Positions 44,165 to 53,128 of a DNA stretch of 64,000 nt are shown here, in pieces. The position numbers and the translations under genes were made by a program. Position 1 is the first letter of the stretch. Each line of letters starts with the position of its first letter. The notes under the pieces were generated by a model, which was given only the letters and a program-made list of their open reading frames with translations, was not told where the DNA came from and did no database searches. The stretch lies in assembly GCF_013378075.1 (NCBI RefSeq), contig NZ_CP051131.1, forward strand, positions 1,426,001 to 1,490,000. Reading direction: 5' to 3'. The stretch is from Parasphingopyxis algicola (lineage in GTDB: Bacteria > Pseudomonadota > Alphaproteobacteria > Sphingomonadales > Sphingomonadaceae).

Positions 44165-45235
44165 TTAAATACCCTTCGAAAACTCCGGCCGCAGCGTTAT
44201 AACTTCGGGCGGCGCGGCCAGCAGGCCACCGAGATCCGCGGCGATACCATCGAACGAAGGCGACTGTTGATGTCGCTTATGCGCATCGGCGTCCTCATAC
44301 GCTTCGATGAGCCAGACTTCGTCGGAATTGTGAGGCGAGCGAAGCACCGAGTAGATCGGTGCGCCGATGTCATTCACTGCCGCCTCGACATAGGGTCGCA
44401 GCTTGTCGACTAAAGCATCGCTCTTGCCGCTTTGCGCCTTGAGCTTTGCCATAACAACCTTTTCGGCAATCGCCCTGTCATTGCCGTAGGGCCATACCCA
44501 GTCGCCGGGAGAGCGCGCTCGACCGGTCAGCAATTCCGGCGCAGGTGTCGGACCCTTGGCCACAGGAATCTCGGGTTCCTCGTCAAACAGATTATGCAGG
44601 CGATCGGCCCATTCGTCCATGCGAGCATCGAGCGCCTCTTGTCCGACCCAAGGAACGCCCCAGGCGATAAAAGGTGTCAGAACGTCAAAACCAGCATAGT
44701 TCAACGAGCCGTTTTGCATCGCCTCGATTCGCTCGTGATGGCGGCTCACGGTCAAACCCTCTTCGGGGGCCGGTGCCCCCGAAGTCATGCCGATCAGAGC
44801 CCGTTTTCCGCTTAATCCAGCCTGGGCGTAAGCGCCGATCGTGGGGTGATCGAACGCATAATATTTCCAGTATACGATCACGCGTTCGCACCACCCCTTG
44901 AGGATCGCTGGCATGTTGAAAAAGTAATACGGGAATATGAACAGAACAGCATCCGCCCAATCGAGCTTGTCTTGTTCGTCGAGAATATCCTGCGTGAACG
45001 TCCCAAGTTCGACCGCGTCCTTCTGGCGAGCCTGATAGCTCGTAACGGAACTAGGGCCGTCCGGTCTGGGTGTTGTAAAATCATCGTCATCGGCGACGGC
45101 CTTGAAATTCATCGCATGCAAGTCCGAAACGCGAACCTCATGCCCCTCTTCGGCGAGGACTTCCAACGCTCGATCAAGCATCCCACGCGCGAACGAGTTG
45201 CGGTCGTGATGGGCATAAACGACGAAGACTTTCAT
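44165..45235 (-). CDS. NAD(P)H quinone reductase-like flavodoxin fused to an ABM domain
   Basis: About 356 residues. The N-terminal 240 residues form a flavodoxin-2 fold: KVFVVYAHHDRNSFARGMLD, then DWADAVLFIFPYYFFNMPAI and LKGWCERVI, as in NQO/MdaB proteins. After a Pro-rich linker a second domain of about 100 residues starts at AIAEKVVMAKLKAQSGKSDA and continues with GAPIYSVLRSPHNSDEVWLI and HKRHQQSPSF, an antibiotic-biosynthesis-monooxygenase (ABM) fold. The ATG at 45235 has AGGAAG upstream. The fusion may couple quinone formation and reduction. That is inference. Confidence 0.85.
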   Translation of the reverse strand: MKVFVVYAHHDRNSFARGMLDRALEVLAEEGHEVRVSDLHAMNFKAVADDDDFTTPRPDGPSSVTSYQARQKDAVELGTFTQDILDEQDKLDWADAVLFIFPYYFFNMPAILKGWCERVIVYWKYYAFDHPTIGAYAQAGLSGKRALIGMTSGAPAPEEGLTVSRHHERIEAMQNGSLNYAGFDVLTPFIAWGVPWVGQEALDARMDEWADRLHNLFDEEPEIPVAKGPTPAPELLTGRARSPGDWVWPYGNDRAIAEKVVMAKLKAQSGKSDALVDKLRPYVEAAVNDIGAPIYSVLRSPHNSDEVWLIEAYEDADAHKRHQQSPSFDGIAADLGGLLAAPPEVITLRPEFSKGI

Positions 45236-45493
45236 CTTGCTTCCTGAATCGACTGAACAATTAGTTGCAGATACCCCCTCGGTTAGCCGTGGGCGAGAAT
45301 GCCGCAGGGAATGGCAGTCCTTCCTGAAAGTCATCAATTAGCCGCTCACTCGGAGTTGCGCGAATTCACTTCACTAGTGCCATGACTTTGACCGCGCTTG
45401 CGCCGTAGGTGAGTTGCCTGCGATCCTACTTCAACGAGATGTGGTGTAGTGCGTCTTTAAAGTGCCTTGGTACCACTTTCAGATGGAGGACCT

Positions 45494-46285
45494 ATGAATC
45501 TCGGACTTCGGGGCAAAGTTGCAGTGGTTACCGGCGCTGGCTCCGGAATCGGACTTGCTGTCTGTCGCATGTTAGTAGAGGAGGGCGCTCGGGTCGTCGC
45601 AGGCGACATTGCGATCGATGATCTTAAGTCTCTTGCCGACGCCGGCACCCTTGTAGGCGTAGAAGTCGATCTCGGGACATCGAAGGGTCCAGGATCGTTG
45701 ATCTTGCGCGCGAAGAACGAGTTTGACGGCATAGACATTTTGATCAATTGCGTCGGCGTCGGGCCAGTGAGAGGCGGCTTCAACGATATCACTGACGACG
45801 ATCTTCAAAAGACTATGGACATCAACTTTATGAGCATGCTGCGCGCATGTCGCGCAGTGCTTCCCGAGATGGTGGCCAAAGGGGGAGGCGTTATCGTCAG
45901 CGTCGCGTCGGATGCAGGCCGAATGCCTGATCCATTCTTTGTCGATTACTCGCTGTCCAAGGCGGCGATGCTAATGTTCTCGAAGACAATCTCTATCGAG
46001 TTCGGTCCCAAGGGCGTTCGCTCGAACATTGTGAGCCCCGGTCCGATCCGGACACCCATGTGGGATCGCCCTGGCGGTTTTGCCGACATTCTTGCGGACC
46101 AGTACGGCGTTGACCGCGAAACCGCCGTGCATCTTTTCGCCACCGAACAACGCCGTCTTCCGCTGGGACGATTGGGCACCCCAGAGGAAGTTGCGGCGCT
46201 GTGCGTATTCTTAGCGTCAGAACGCCCCGGTTTCGCCACCGGATCGGACTTCGCGATCAACGGCGGCTCGATTCCCGTCGTTTAA
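45494..46285 (+). CDS. Short-chain dehydrogenase/reductase
   Basis: 263 residues. VAVVTGAGSGIGLAVCRML is the dinucleotide motif, NCVGVGP replaces the usual NNAG (Cys for Asn at the second position), Ser in SVASDAG and YSLSKAAMLMF (Tyr-x3-Lys) are catalytic. FATGSDFAINGGS ends the protein. GGAGG precedes the ATG at 45494. It is divergent from the quinone-reductase fusion with 258 bp between, which probably holds both promoters. Confidence 0.9.
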   Translation: MNLGLRGKVAVVTGAGSGIGLAVCRMLVEEGARVVAGDIAIDDLKSLADAGTLVGVEVDLGTSKGPGSLILRAKNEFDGIDILINCVGVGPVRGGFNDITDDDLQKTMDINFMSMLRACRAVLPEMVAKGGGVIVSVASDAGRMPDPFFVDYSLSKAAMLMFSKTISIEFGPKGVRSNIVSPGPIRTPMWDRPGGFADILADQYGVDRETAVHLFATEQRRLPLGRLGTPEEVAALCVFLASERPGFATGSDFAINGGSIPVV

Positions 46286-46293
46286 CGAGTTTT

Positions 46294-47304
46294 TTACCGC
46301 GAAGCGACGAGACGTGGGCGGTGGTGAGCGGCCACATTCGCTGACGTGTCCGCGCCCTGGTCGGACTGGGCTTCTAACAAGTGCTGGCGATCGGACGAAC
46401 GATCTGGCCGATTTCTGAAGTTATCGGTAACGATGTCGATGAAGGCCCTGACTTTCGGCGTAAGGTGACGAGGGGATGGATAAAGGATACAGATCGGCGG
46501 TCCCTCGACGGCGTAGGTTCCCAACACCTGTACGAGCTCGCCGGAGACTAGATACGGCTCGGCCATGTAATCGTGGAGCTGGGCCAGGCCGGAACCAGCC
46601 AAAGTTGCTTCGATCACCGCATCCGCAGAATCCAAGCTCAACGATCCCGAAACGGAGCGGTCAAAAGAAGCACCGGTCTCTAGGTCGGTAAACTTCCATG
46701 CCCCATCTGGGGAGCAAGCGTGCGGAAGGCGCTGAATACAATCGTATTGCGAAAGTTCGTCCGGCGTACTCGGTGGGCTGCTCCGTGCGAGGTACGAAGG
46801 CGCGGCGCAAACGATGTAACGTACTGAACCGACGCGCTTCATCATAAGCCCGGAGTCGCGCGGCTCGCCGATTCGAACGGTCACGTCGAGGCCAGCATCA
46901 ACCATGTCGATTACGTCGTCGCTCAACAAGGCGTCGATACGCAGATCAGGAAACTTACTTGTCAGTAATCCGAGGATGGGCAGGATCTTGATCCGCCCGA
47001 GTGCGGTCGGAAGGCCAACACGCAACGCGCCGCTCGGCGCAGCGGCGCGCTCGACCATCACATTTTCAGCATCGTCAAGATCGGCGAGGATAGGCGCACA
47101 CCGATCACGAAACTCGCGCCCTTCATCAGTAAGGCTCAAAGCGCGGGTCGTGCGATTAAACAATCTGACGCGGAGCCGGTCTTCCAAACGCGAGACGCTC
47201 TTGCTGACCGCGGAACCCGAAACGCCCATTACTTTACCTGCGCTGGCAAAGCTGCCGAGCTCCGCAACCTGCAGAAAGGCCGATATGCTGCCCAGTCTGT
47301 CCAT
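46294..47304 (-). CDS. LysR-family transcriptional regulator
   Basis: 336 residues. An N-terminal winged helix-turn-helix (ISAFLQVAELGSFASAGKVM ... SAVSKSVSRLEDRLRVRLF) is followed by a periplasmic-binding-like effector domain. AGGAGGGG precedes the ATG. The C-terminal about 30 residues (HLLEAQSDQGADTSAN...) extend past the usual end of the effector domain. It converges with the SDR gene. A palindromic operator-like site lies about 150 bp upstream. Confidence 0.93.
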   Translation of the reverse strand: MDRLGSISAFLQVAELGSFASAGKVMGVSGSAVSKSVSRLEDRLRVRLFNRTTRALSLTDEGREFRDRCAPILADLDDAENVMVERAAAPSGALRVGLPTALGRIKILPILGLLTSKFPDLRIDALLSDDVIDMVDAGLDVTVRIGEPRDSGLMMKRVGSVRYIVCAAPSYLARSSPPSTPDELSQYDCIQRLPHACSPDGAWKFTDLETGASFDRSVSGSLSLDSADAVIEATLAGSGLAQLHDYMAEPYLVSGELVQVLGTYAVEGPPICILYPSPRHLTPKVRAFIDIVTDNFRNRPDRSSDRQHLLEAQSDQGADTSANVAAHHRPRLVASR

Positions 47305-47450
47305 ACTCTCGCCCCTCCTAAAGGCGGGCGATCAGCGCTATAGCCAGACTCAGCGGTGAGAAAAGCGTCGCGACGCCTACACCGTCAATCCCGCGACATG
47401 GCCTGTCGCCTTACAGAAGGTAGTTTCCCAGATCGACATTGGCCAGTCAA

Positions 47451-47463
47451 GTGTATAATACAC
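47451..47463. promoter_or_regulatory. MarR-type operator candidate 1
   Basis: GTGTATAATACAC is a perfect palindrome around a central A. A near-identical site (GTGCATAATACAC) lies directly upstream of the MarR gene at 55974. It sits in the 259-bp gap between the LysR start and the esterase stop, so LysR is the likely target. Confidence 0.55.
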
Positions 47464-47563
47464 ATAATGGCGTTGCGCTTGGTGAGAGCATCTTGGCATG
47501 CCGGTGGCATCCCATAATTTCCTCCGGCTATTGAACTGTTGTCTGCGCTGTCTGCGGCATCGC

Positions 47564-48526
47564 TTAAAGGTCGATTAGCAATTGCCGCACTGCCACTGCG
47601 GCGTCATAGGCGAACCGCTTCGAAACGGATGCTTGCGGTATGGCGTTGAAGCCATGGACAGCCCCCTCGTAGACGTGCATCTCGGTTGGCACACCGCGCC
47701 TGCGAAGGCGGCGGGCGTAATCCAGATTCTCGTCCAAAAAGAGATCAAGAGCCCCTGTGCCGATCCATGTCGGGGGTAGACGGGTCAAGTCATCCGCAAG
47801 TGCAGGCGAAAACCAACCTTTGCGTGCATCATCGGCGCGATAATCACCTCGCAAAGCTTCCCAGCCGAACTGAGTTCGTTCGCGTGTGCACACAAATTCT
47901 CCGGTAATCGGATTGCAATAGGGGTCATCTGGCCCACCGGTGCGATGATCGAGCATGGGAAAGACGAGCAGCTGTGCTGCTGGAGAAAAGTCGTCCCGGT
48001 CCCGGATCATGAACGCGAGGGCGGCTGCTAAGCCCCCGCCAGCGCTATCACCTGAAATCGCAATTTTTGACGGTGAGACGCCTAGCTCCGCCGCATGAGC
48101 TAGAAGCCAGTGTAGTGCCACGTAGCAATCCTCTTGCGGCCCAGGAAAGGGGGTCTCTGGAGCTAGGCGATAGTCTACCGAAACAACAACCACGCCGAGC
48201 TCCAACGCAATCGGCGCGATACCGAGGATGCTCAGTTCCGCGCTCCCCGAAATCATGCCCCCGCCGTGGATGTGTAGCATCACCGGACGCTCTTTGTCCG
48301 TCCCGCCTGGGTCATAAACAAGGAGTCTAACGTCAGGCGCTCCGTTCTGTCCAGACGCTAGGCGTCCCATAGGTGTAATGCCTGGACATGGCAGTGCCAT
48401 TAAGCGCTTGGCCAACGATTGGCGAAAATCGATCAGATTATCGCGATTGAGGGGCTCGCTTGGCGACGCTTCGATGAGCGGGATTAGTTCTGGATCGACG
48501 AGGTGCCGGGTTGACGACGTGCGCAT
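47564..48526 (-). CDS. Alpha/beta hydrolase of the HSL/steryl-esterase type
   Basis: 320 residues. The oxyanion motif HIHGGGMISGSAE, nucleophile elbow ISGDSAGGGLAAALAF, catalytic Asp region ALDLFLDENLDYA and His in YEGAVHGFNAI follow the hormone-sensitive-lipase order. It should hydrolyse a small carboxyl ester. It lies 116 bp downstream of the TonB receptor gene on the same strand, so the two may be co-transcribed. Confidence 0.92.
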   Translation of the reverse strand: MRTSSTRHLVDPELIPLIEASPSEPLNRDNLIDFRQSLAKRLMALPCPGITPMGRLASGQNGAPDVRLLVYDPGGTDKERPVMLHIHGGGMISGSAELSILGIAPIALELGVVVVSVDYRLAPETPFPGPQEDCYVALHWLLAHAAELGVSPSKIAISGDSAGGGLAAALAFMIRDRDDFSPAAQLLVFPMLDHRTGGPDDPYCNPITGEFVCTRERTQFGWEALRGDYRADDARKGWFSPALADDLTRLPPTWIGTGALDLFLDENLDYARRLRRRGVPTEMHVYEGAVHGFNAIPQASVSKRFAYDAAVAVRQLLIDL

Positions 48527-48642
48527 ATTAGATCCTGACGGCTTGATGCCGGTGGCCTCGCAGCCTTATAGATGGCGTAGCATGCGGAAACCTCGCCGAA
48601 ATCTTCATAGGTTCAGCACATGCATTTTCTCTTCATCGATCT

Positions 48643-50877
48643 TCAGAAGCGAACGTTCGTCTCCACGCCGAATGTCCTACCCTCGTTGGGCTGTTGGAAC
48701 AGCCCCAAACCGGTGAGAGTTGCGCCGTTCAACGTCACTTCGTTTGTCAGATTGCGAACGAAGAATGAAACACTCATATCGACGTCCTCCGGTCTAAGGA
48801 CGATACTAGCATCAACAATGTCTGATGCGGGAAGAAACGCATTGTTGCGATCCGCCACAGCTGTCCGATCACGGTGCGAATATTCTGCGCGCAGCACGAC
48901 ACTACCAATATTCTCGAGGAAGATCTCGTAGTTCGCCCCGAAACCTAATGACCACGGTGCTGCGCGTACAAGCTCCAAATTTTCGTCAACTTGGTCAATT
49001 GCTCCATCGCCGTTGATATCGAAAAAAACGTCCGTATATTCGGCGTCTACGTAGCCGATTGTTCCGGTCAAAACGAGATCCTGAACGGGTCGCGCCGTGA
49101 ACTCTACTTCTACGCCCCTGATGCGGGCATCTGCAGAGTTGCGGATAACTTGTGCATTGCCGGAGTTTTGCGTGGGGAAGTTAATGTCGCGCTGAAGATC
49201 CGATAACTCGTTCCAGAACACAGCCGTATTCACGCGAAGGCGCCGATCGAAAAGGTCGGACTTAAAGCCAAGCTCGAAGGCATCGTTCGTTTCTTCATCA
49301 TACGGTCCAGGAGGCACGACTGTGCTAAAGCTGCGGAAGTTGTACCCCCCGCTCCGGAAGCCGCGCGACCAATTGCCGTAGACCTGCAAGTCGTTATTGG
49401 GTTGCCACTGCAAACCAACTCGCGGCATCCAGCTGCTCCAGTTTTCGCTGTCGGAAAAGTCAAAATTGCAGATGCCTGTCCCAAGATCGCAAGGCGGGTT
49501 TGTAGTATTGAATGTCGCAATCTGCACAGACTTTTCTTCCTCAGTATATCGAAGACCAAGGTTCAACGTTATCGTGTCGCTTAGGTCGATATCGATCGCG
49601 GTGAAAGCAGCTGCTGTCCAGGAGTCTTGTCGGCCGCCCAGCGAGCCGACGATCAATCTATCGAGGATTTCGCGCCGTTCAATGTAAAACAAATCCTGCT
49701 CGAAATAGTAGGCGCCGACAGTAAATTTTACCCCATCCATAGGCGTGCCGCTGAAACGGAGTTCATTGCTGATCTGGTCTTGTGCGTAATCAATATTGGC
49801 ATGAAACAAGAAGTTCGGACTACCGTCGAGATCGAGCCGGGTCTGTTGCCCCACGTCACGCCAGCCAAAAATATTTGTGATCGTTCCATCCCAAAACCCA
49901 ACGTCGAGATTTATCTCCGCAATGAATTGGTCCCAACGGATTCTGTTGGAACCCTCTTCGTCGCTTCCGGTCTGGAAGCCAGAGAATGTGTCCGCGAATT
50001 GCCAGACCGGCCCATCGCCCGTGATTTTACCATACTCGTAGCGCAAGATGATCTCACCAGGGCCTGACGGACTAATGCGAAGAGCCGGTCGGATAACCAA
50101 GGTTTCACTTTCTCCGAAGTCATCACTAACTGAGCTTTCGAAGAACCCATTGTCATCGGTATAATAGGACGTCAGCCTCGCAGAAACGCCATCGCTGATC
50201 GGTACGTTAATCGCTCCCGCAACGCCCCACTCTGGACCTGTCTCTAAGGTGGCACGGAACTTCGCCTCGAACTCATCGGTTGGCGTGGTCGTATTCACGA
50301 GAATAGCGCCGCCCGTCACGTTTCGTCCGAATGCCACGCCTTGCGGCCCTCTGAGAACCTCAATTACTTCTAAATCGTATACATCAGTGAGAACGCCGTA
50401 CGTAGTTCCGAGATAGACGCCGTCCACAAGAACGCCGACCGTTGGATCAATAGAAGGAACAGTCCCGACAGTACCAAGCCCGCGGATGGAGAAATTCTGA
50501 ATGCCGGGGAAAGCAGCACCTTGATCCAAGGCGACGTTCGGTATGGCATAGCTCAGTCCTTGAAGGTCTCGCACGTAAGCTGCCTCAAGCTGCGCTTCCC
50601 CGAAGGCTGTCACGGCAACAGGAGCATCTTGCAGGGCCTCGCCTTGTCCGATCCGCCGACCAGTGACCAGGATCACGTCCGTAAGCATATCGGCAGAACT
50701 CTGCCGTGCATCCTCGCTCGCTTGCTGATAATCGACGGCCTCTTCGTCGGCCAGCGCCTGGCTCTCGGGCTGAGCATCGGCCTCTTGGCCGAAGGCTGGA
50801 GTTGATAGAGTCGCTAGGAATACTGCCGCCGTGGATGCAAAAAGGCCCGCACGGCAAGTTCCGTGTATATTGCGCAT
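48643..50877 (-). CDS. TonB-dependent receptor (catabolic-cluster type)
   Basis: 744 residues. A signal peptide (AGLFASTAAVFLATLSTPAF) is followed by a plug domain (DVILVTGRRIGQGEALQDAP, NFSIRGLGTVGTV, VLVDGVYLGTTYG, IEVLRGPQGVAFGRNVTGGA) and a barrel ending in EGRTFGVETNVRF. AGGGGAG precedes the ATG. Sphingomonads commonly place such receptors in degradation clusters, where they take up the substrate rather than iron. Substrate uncertain. A 42-bp element shared with the GMC promoter lies 120 bp upstream. Confidence 0.93.
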   Translation of the reverse strand: MRNIHGTCRAGLFASTAAVFLATLSTPAFGQEADAQPESQALADEEAVDYQQASEDARQSSADMLTDVILVTGRRIGQGEALQDAPVAVTAFGEAQLEAAYVRDLQGLSYAIPNVALDQGAAFPGIQNFSIRGLGTVGTVPSIDPTVGVLVDGVYLGTTYGVLTDVYDLEVIEVLRGPQGVAFGRNVTGGAILVNTTTPTDEFEAKFRATLETGPEWGVAGAINVPISDGVSARLTSYYTDDNGFFESSVSDDFGESETLVIRPALRISPSGPGEIILRYEYGKITGDGPVWQFADTFSGFQTGSDEEGSNRIRWDQFIAEINLDVGFWDGTITNIFGWRDVGQQTRLDLDGSPNFLFHANIDYAQDQISNELRFSGTPMDGVKFTVGAYYFEQDLFYIERREILDRLIVGSLGGRQDSWTAAAFTAIDIDLSDTITLNLGLRYTEEEKSVQIATFNTTNPPCDLGTGICNFDFSDSENWSSWMPRVGLQWQPNNDLQVYGNWSRGFRSGGYNFRSFSTVVPPGPYDEETNDAFELGFKSDLFDRRLRVNTAVFWNELSDLQRDINFPTQNSGNAQVIRNSADARIRGVEVEFTARPVQDLVLTGTIGYVDAEYTDVFFDINGDGAIDQVDENLELVRAAPWSLGFGANYEIFLENIGSVVLRAEYSHRDRTAVADRNNAFLPASDIVDASIVLRPEDVDMSVSFFVRNLTNEVTLNGATLTGLGLFQQPNEGRTFGVETNVRF

Positions 50878-50996
50878 AGTCCAACTCCCCTTAGATTATC
50901 TTTGTTTTCTTCTCCGGCTTCTGGGACGCGCACACGAGCATGGTGCGCGACGACGGCCGATCGTCGGTTTGTTATAATCGCGACCTGGAGACTGAG

Positions 50997-51038
50997 AAGT
51001 GCACTTGGCGGAAGCTCACTCGTGACTGAAAGTCGCGA
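50997..51038. repeat. Shared 42-bp upstream element, copy at the TonB receptor
   Basis: This copy agrees with 52945-52986 at 32 of 42 positions. The invariant blocks are AAGTGC, CGGAAGCTCA, TCGTG and TCGCGA. It lies 120 bp upstream of the receptor ATG. The rest of the 295-bp gap to the GMC stop shows no gene. Confidence 0.65.
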
Positions 51039-51172
51039 TGGCGACGGGCTGTCAGGCTGACACTGCTAAAGACTCTGGATCGACGTCACGGTCCAGATCG
51101 ATGATCCCCGATTAACCCACCGCGCGGGTTCGGGCCGTCGCGAAGTCCCTTTTTCGACTATGCCGTTGCAGT

Positions 51173-52816
51173 CTATTGATTGACCTTAGCTTGCGCATCG
51201 CTATCGCCACGCTTTTCAGTGCGGCCAAGAATTAGGGCCGCTGCCTTCTCGGCGAGCATGATGGTCGGTGCATTGGTGTGCCCTGTTGGGATCGACGGCA
51301 TGACCGACGCATCGACGACGCGCAGCCCATCAATGCCGTTCACTCGCAGCTCAGGGTCCACGACGCTGTCTTCGCCCGTACCCATCGCGCACGTGCCACA
51401 AGCATGCATCATCGAGCGCATGGTCTCGCGGATGAAGCCCGCGAGTGCCTCATCGTCATTCGCGGCGGCACCCGGGAACACTTCCTCACTGACGACAGAC
51501 GCGATGGGTTCGGTTTCCATGAACGAACGGACCATATGAGCTGCACGAAGAAAAGCAGCGCGATCTTCGGGATCCGCGAGATAATTGTGCGTAATGCGCG
51601 GTACCGCCTCGGGATCGTCAGAACCAAGTTTCACATGTCCTTTAGTTTGTGGGCGGAGAAGCGATACTGAGATAGCCAATTGTTGACCATTAGCAGGGCG
51701 CCAACCAGGGAACCACATTTGAGCGTCAAGCGAAGCGGGCGTGAACAGCAACTCGATATCCGGCCGCTCCATTCCTTCCCTCGTTTTCAAGTATCCGATC
51801 GCGGATAAAGGAAGCCCGGAAACAGGTCCGCCGCCGGTCAGACCCCAGCGCAAGACGGATCCCGCAAGCCGATCCATGCGCATTTGCCGGTCGACGCTCA
51901 TCAGTTCATGTGTGTGATAGACGATCGAATAGCCGTAATGATCTTGAAGGTTGTTTCCGACGCCGCGCAACTCCCGAATGACGGGAATGTTCATTTCCCG
52001 CAGATGATCGGCCGGACCGATGCCGGACAGCATCAGTAATTTAGGCGAATGATAAGCACCTGCCGAGAGAATGACTTCCCTGGATGCCTTGACTCTGTAG
52101 ACCTTACCCTCATGGACATATTCGACACCTACGGCGCGGCGTCCGTCCAAAAGGACTTTTCGAGTTTGCGCGTTGCAAACCAATGTGAGGTTTTTTCGAT
52201 TGAGCGCCGGGCGAAGATAGCGCCTAGCGGTACTGCCTCGCCGACCACCATGGGTCGTCGTATCGGTGATCCCGAACCCCTGCGGGCCATCTCTTTCGAA
52301 GTCGTCTGTCAGGGTGTGCCCGAGTTCTTGGGCGGTCTCGGTGATAAAGTCGAAAAGATCATCCTTTACCGCTGCAGAGACCGTCAGCGGCCCATCACCC
52401 CCATGGCTCTCGCTTTTCCCGCGCCAGTTGCGCTCTGCTTGAAGAAAATATGGGAGAACTTCTGAATGAGACCATCCAGGGCAACCCACTTGCGCCCATT
52501 GATCGTAGTCCCGCGGATGACCTCGGGTGTACATCATACCATTGATGGACGAGCTACCGCCCAGCACCTTGCCCGCAGCGAGAATGATTTCCCGATCGTC
52601 AGCATGGGGCTCCGGCTCGGTCGTAAGCGGCCAGTTGAAGGCAGGGTTATAGAACATCTTGCCGGCGGCGAGCGGCATTTGCATTAAGAGGCTGCTATCC
52701 ATTCCGCCCGCCTCGAGCACCAAAACGCTTGTAGAGCCCTCGGCGGAAAGGCGGTTTGCTAAAACACCTCCCGCCGACCCACTGCCTACGATGATGAAGT
52801 CGTAAACTTCTCTCAT
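51173..52816 (-). CDS. GMC-family FAD oxidoreductase
   Basis: About 547 residues. The N-terminus DFIIVGSGSAGGVLANRLSA binds FAD, GGSSSINGMMYTRGHPRDYD is the first GMC signature, ILSAGAYHSPKLLMLSGIGP the second, and the C-terminal region has GTCAMG and ASVMPSIPTGHTNAPTIMLA with the catalytic His. It fits choline-dehydrogenase-like alcohol dehydrogenases. GGAGGGAGAA precedes the ATG at 52816. The likely role is oxidation of an alcohol group in the cluster substrate. Confidence 0.94.
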   Translation of the reverse strand: MREVYDFIIVGSGSAGGVLANRLSAEGSTSVLVLEAGGMDSSLLMQMPLAAGKMFYNPAFNWPLTTEPEPHADDREIILAAGKVLGGSSSINGMMYTRGHPRDYDQWAQVGCPGWSHSEVLPYFLQAERNWRGKSESHGGDGPLTVSAAVKDDLFDFITETAQELGHTLTDDFERDGPQGFGITDTTTHGGRRGSTARRYLRPALNRKNLTLVCNAQTRKVLLDGRRAVGVEYVHEGKVYRVKASREVILSAGAYHSPKLLMLSGIGPADHLREMNIPVIRELRGVGNNLQDHYGYSIVYHTHELMSVDRQMRMDRLAGSVLRWGLTGGGPVSGLPLSAIGYLKTREGMERPDIELLFTPASLDAQMWFPGWRPANGQQLAISVSLLRPQTKGHVKLGSDDPEAVPRITHNYLADPEDRAAFLRAAHMVRSFMETEPIASVVSEEVFPGAAANDDEALAGFIRETMRSMMHACGTCAMGTGEDSVVDPELRVNGIDGLRVVDASVMPSIPTGHTNAPTIMLAEKAAALILGRTEKRGDSDAQAKVNQ

Positions 52817-52944
52817 AGGGTTCTCCCTCCCTGCCTGAGCGATCATCTCTTCGACGTATGATGACCGTCGGCCTATAATCGAGCCGCTTGCTCAAACTTA
52901 CTGATTTGGCCTCGACTTACGGTACGGCAGGTGCCGTGTGGGGA

Positions 52945-52986
52945 AAGTGCGTTCACCGGAAGCTCAGTCGTGCCGGAATATCGCGA
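52945..52986. repeat. Shared 42-bp upstream element, copy at the GMC/MFS promoter
   Basis: The same blocks (AAGTGC, CGGAAGCTCA, TCGTG, TCGCGA) occur at nearly the same distance (129 bp) from the GMC ATG as in the receptor copy. It lies in the 312-bp divergent gap between the GMC and MFS genes, which holds no other gene I can see. Confidence 0.65.
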
Positions 52987-53128
52987 GTAATAAACCGCTT
53001 GATCCGATATCCCTACGAGCAGAAACACAATAATCAATGCGTGTTGATTGGCATATTCTGCCTAACATAATCCGCTCGTCGCGGGTTGGCGAGGGCCTGG
53101 CCGCGTAGATTGGGTAGGGGATAAGACG

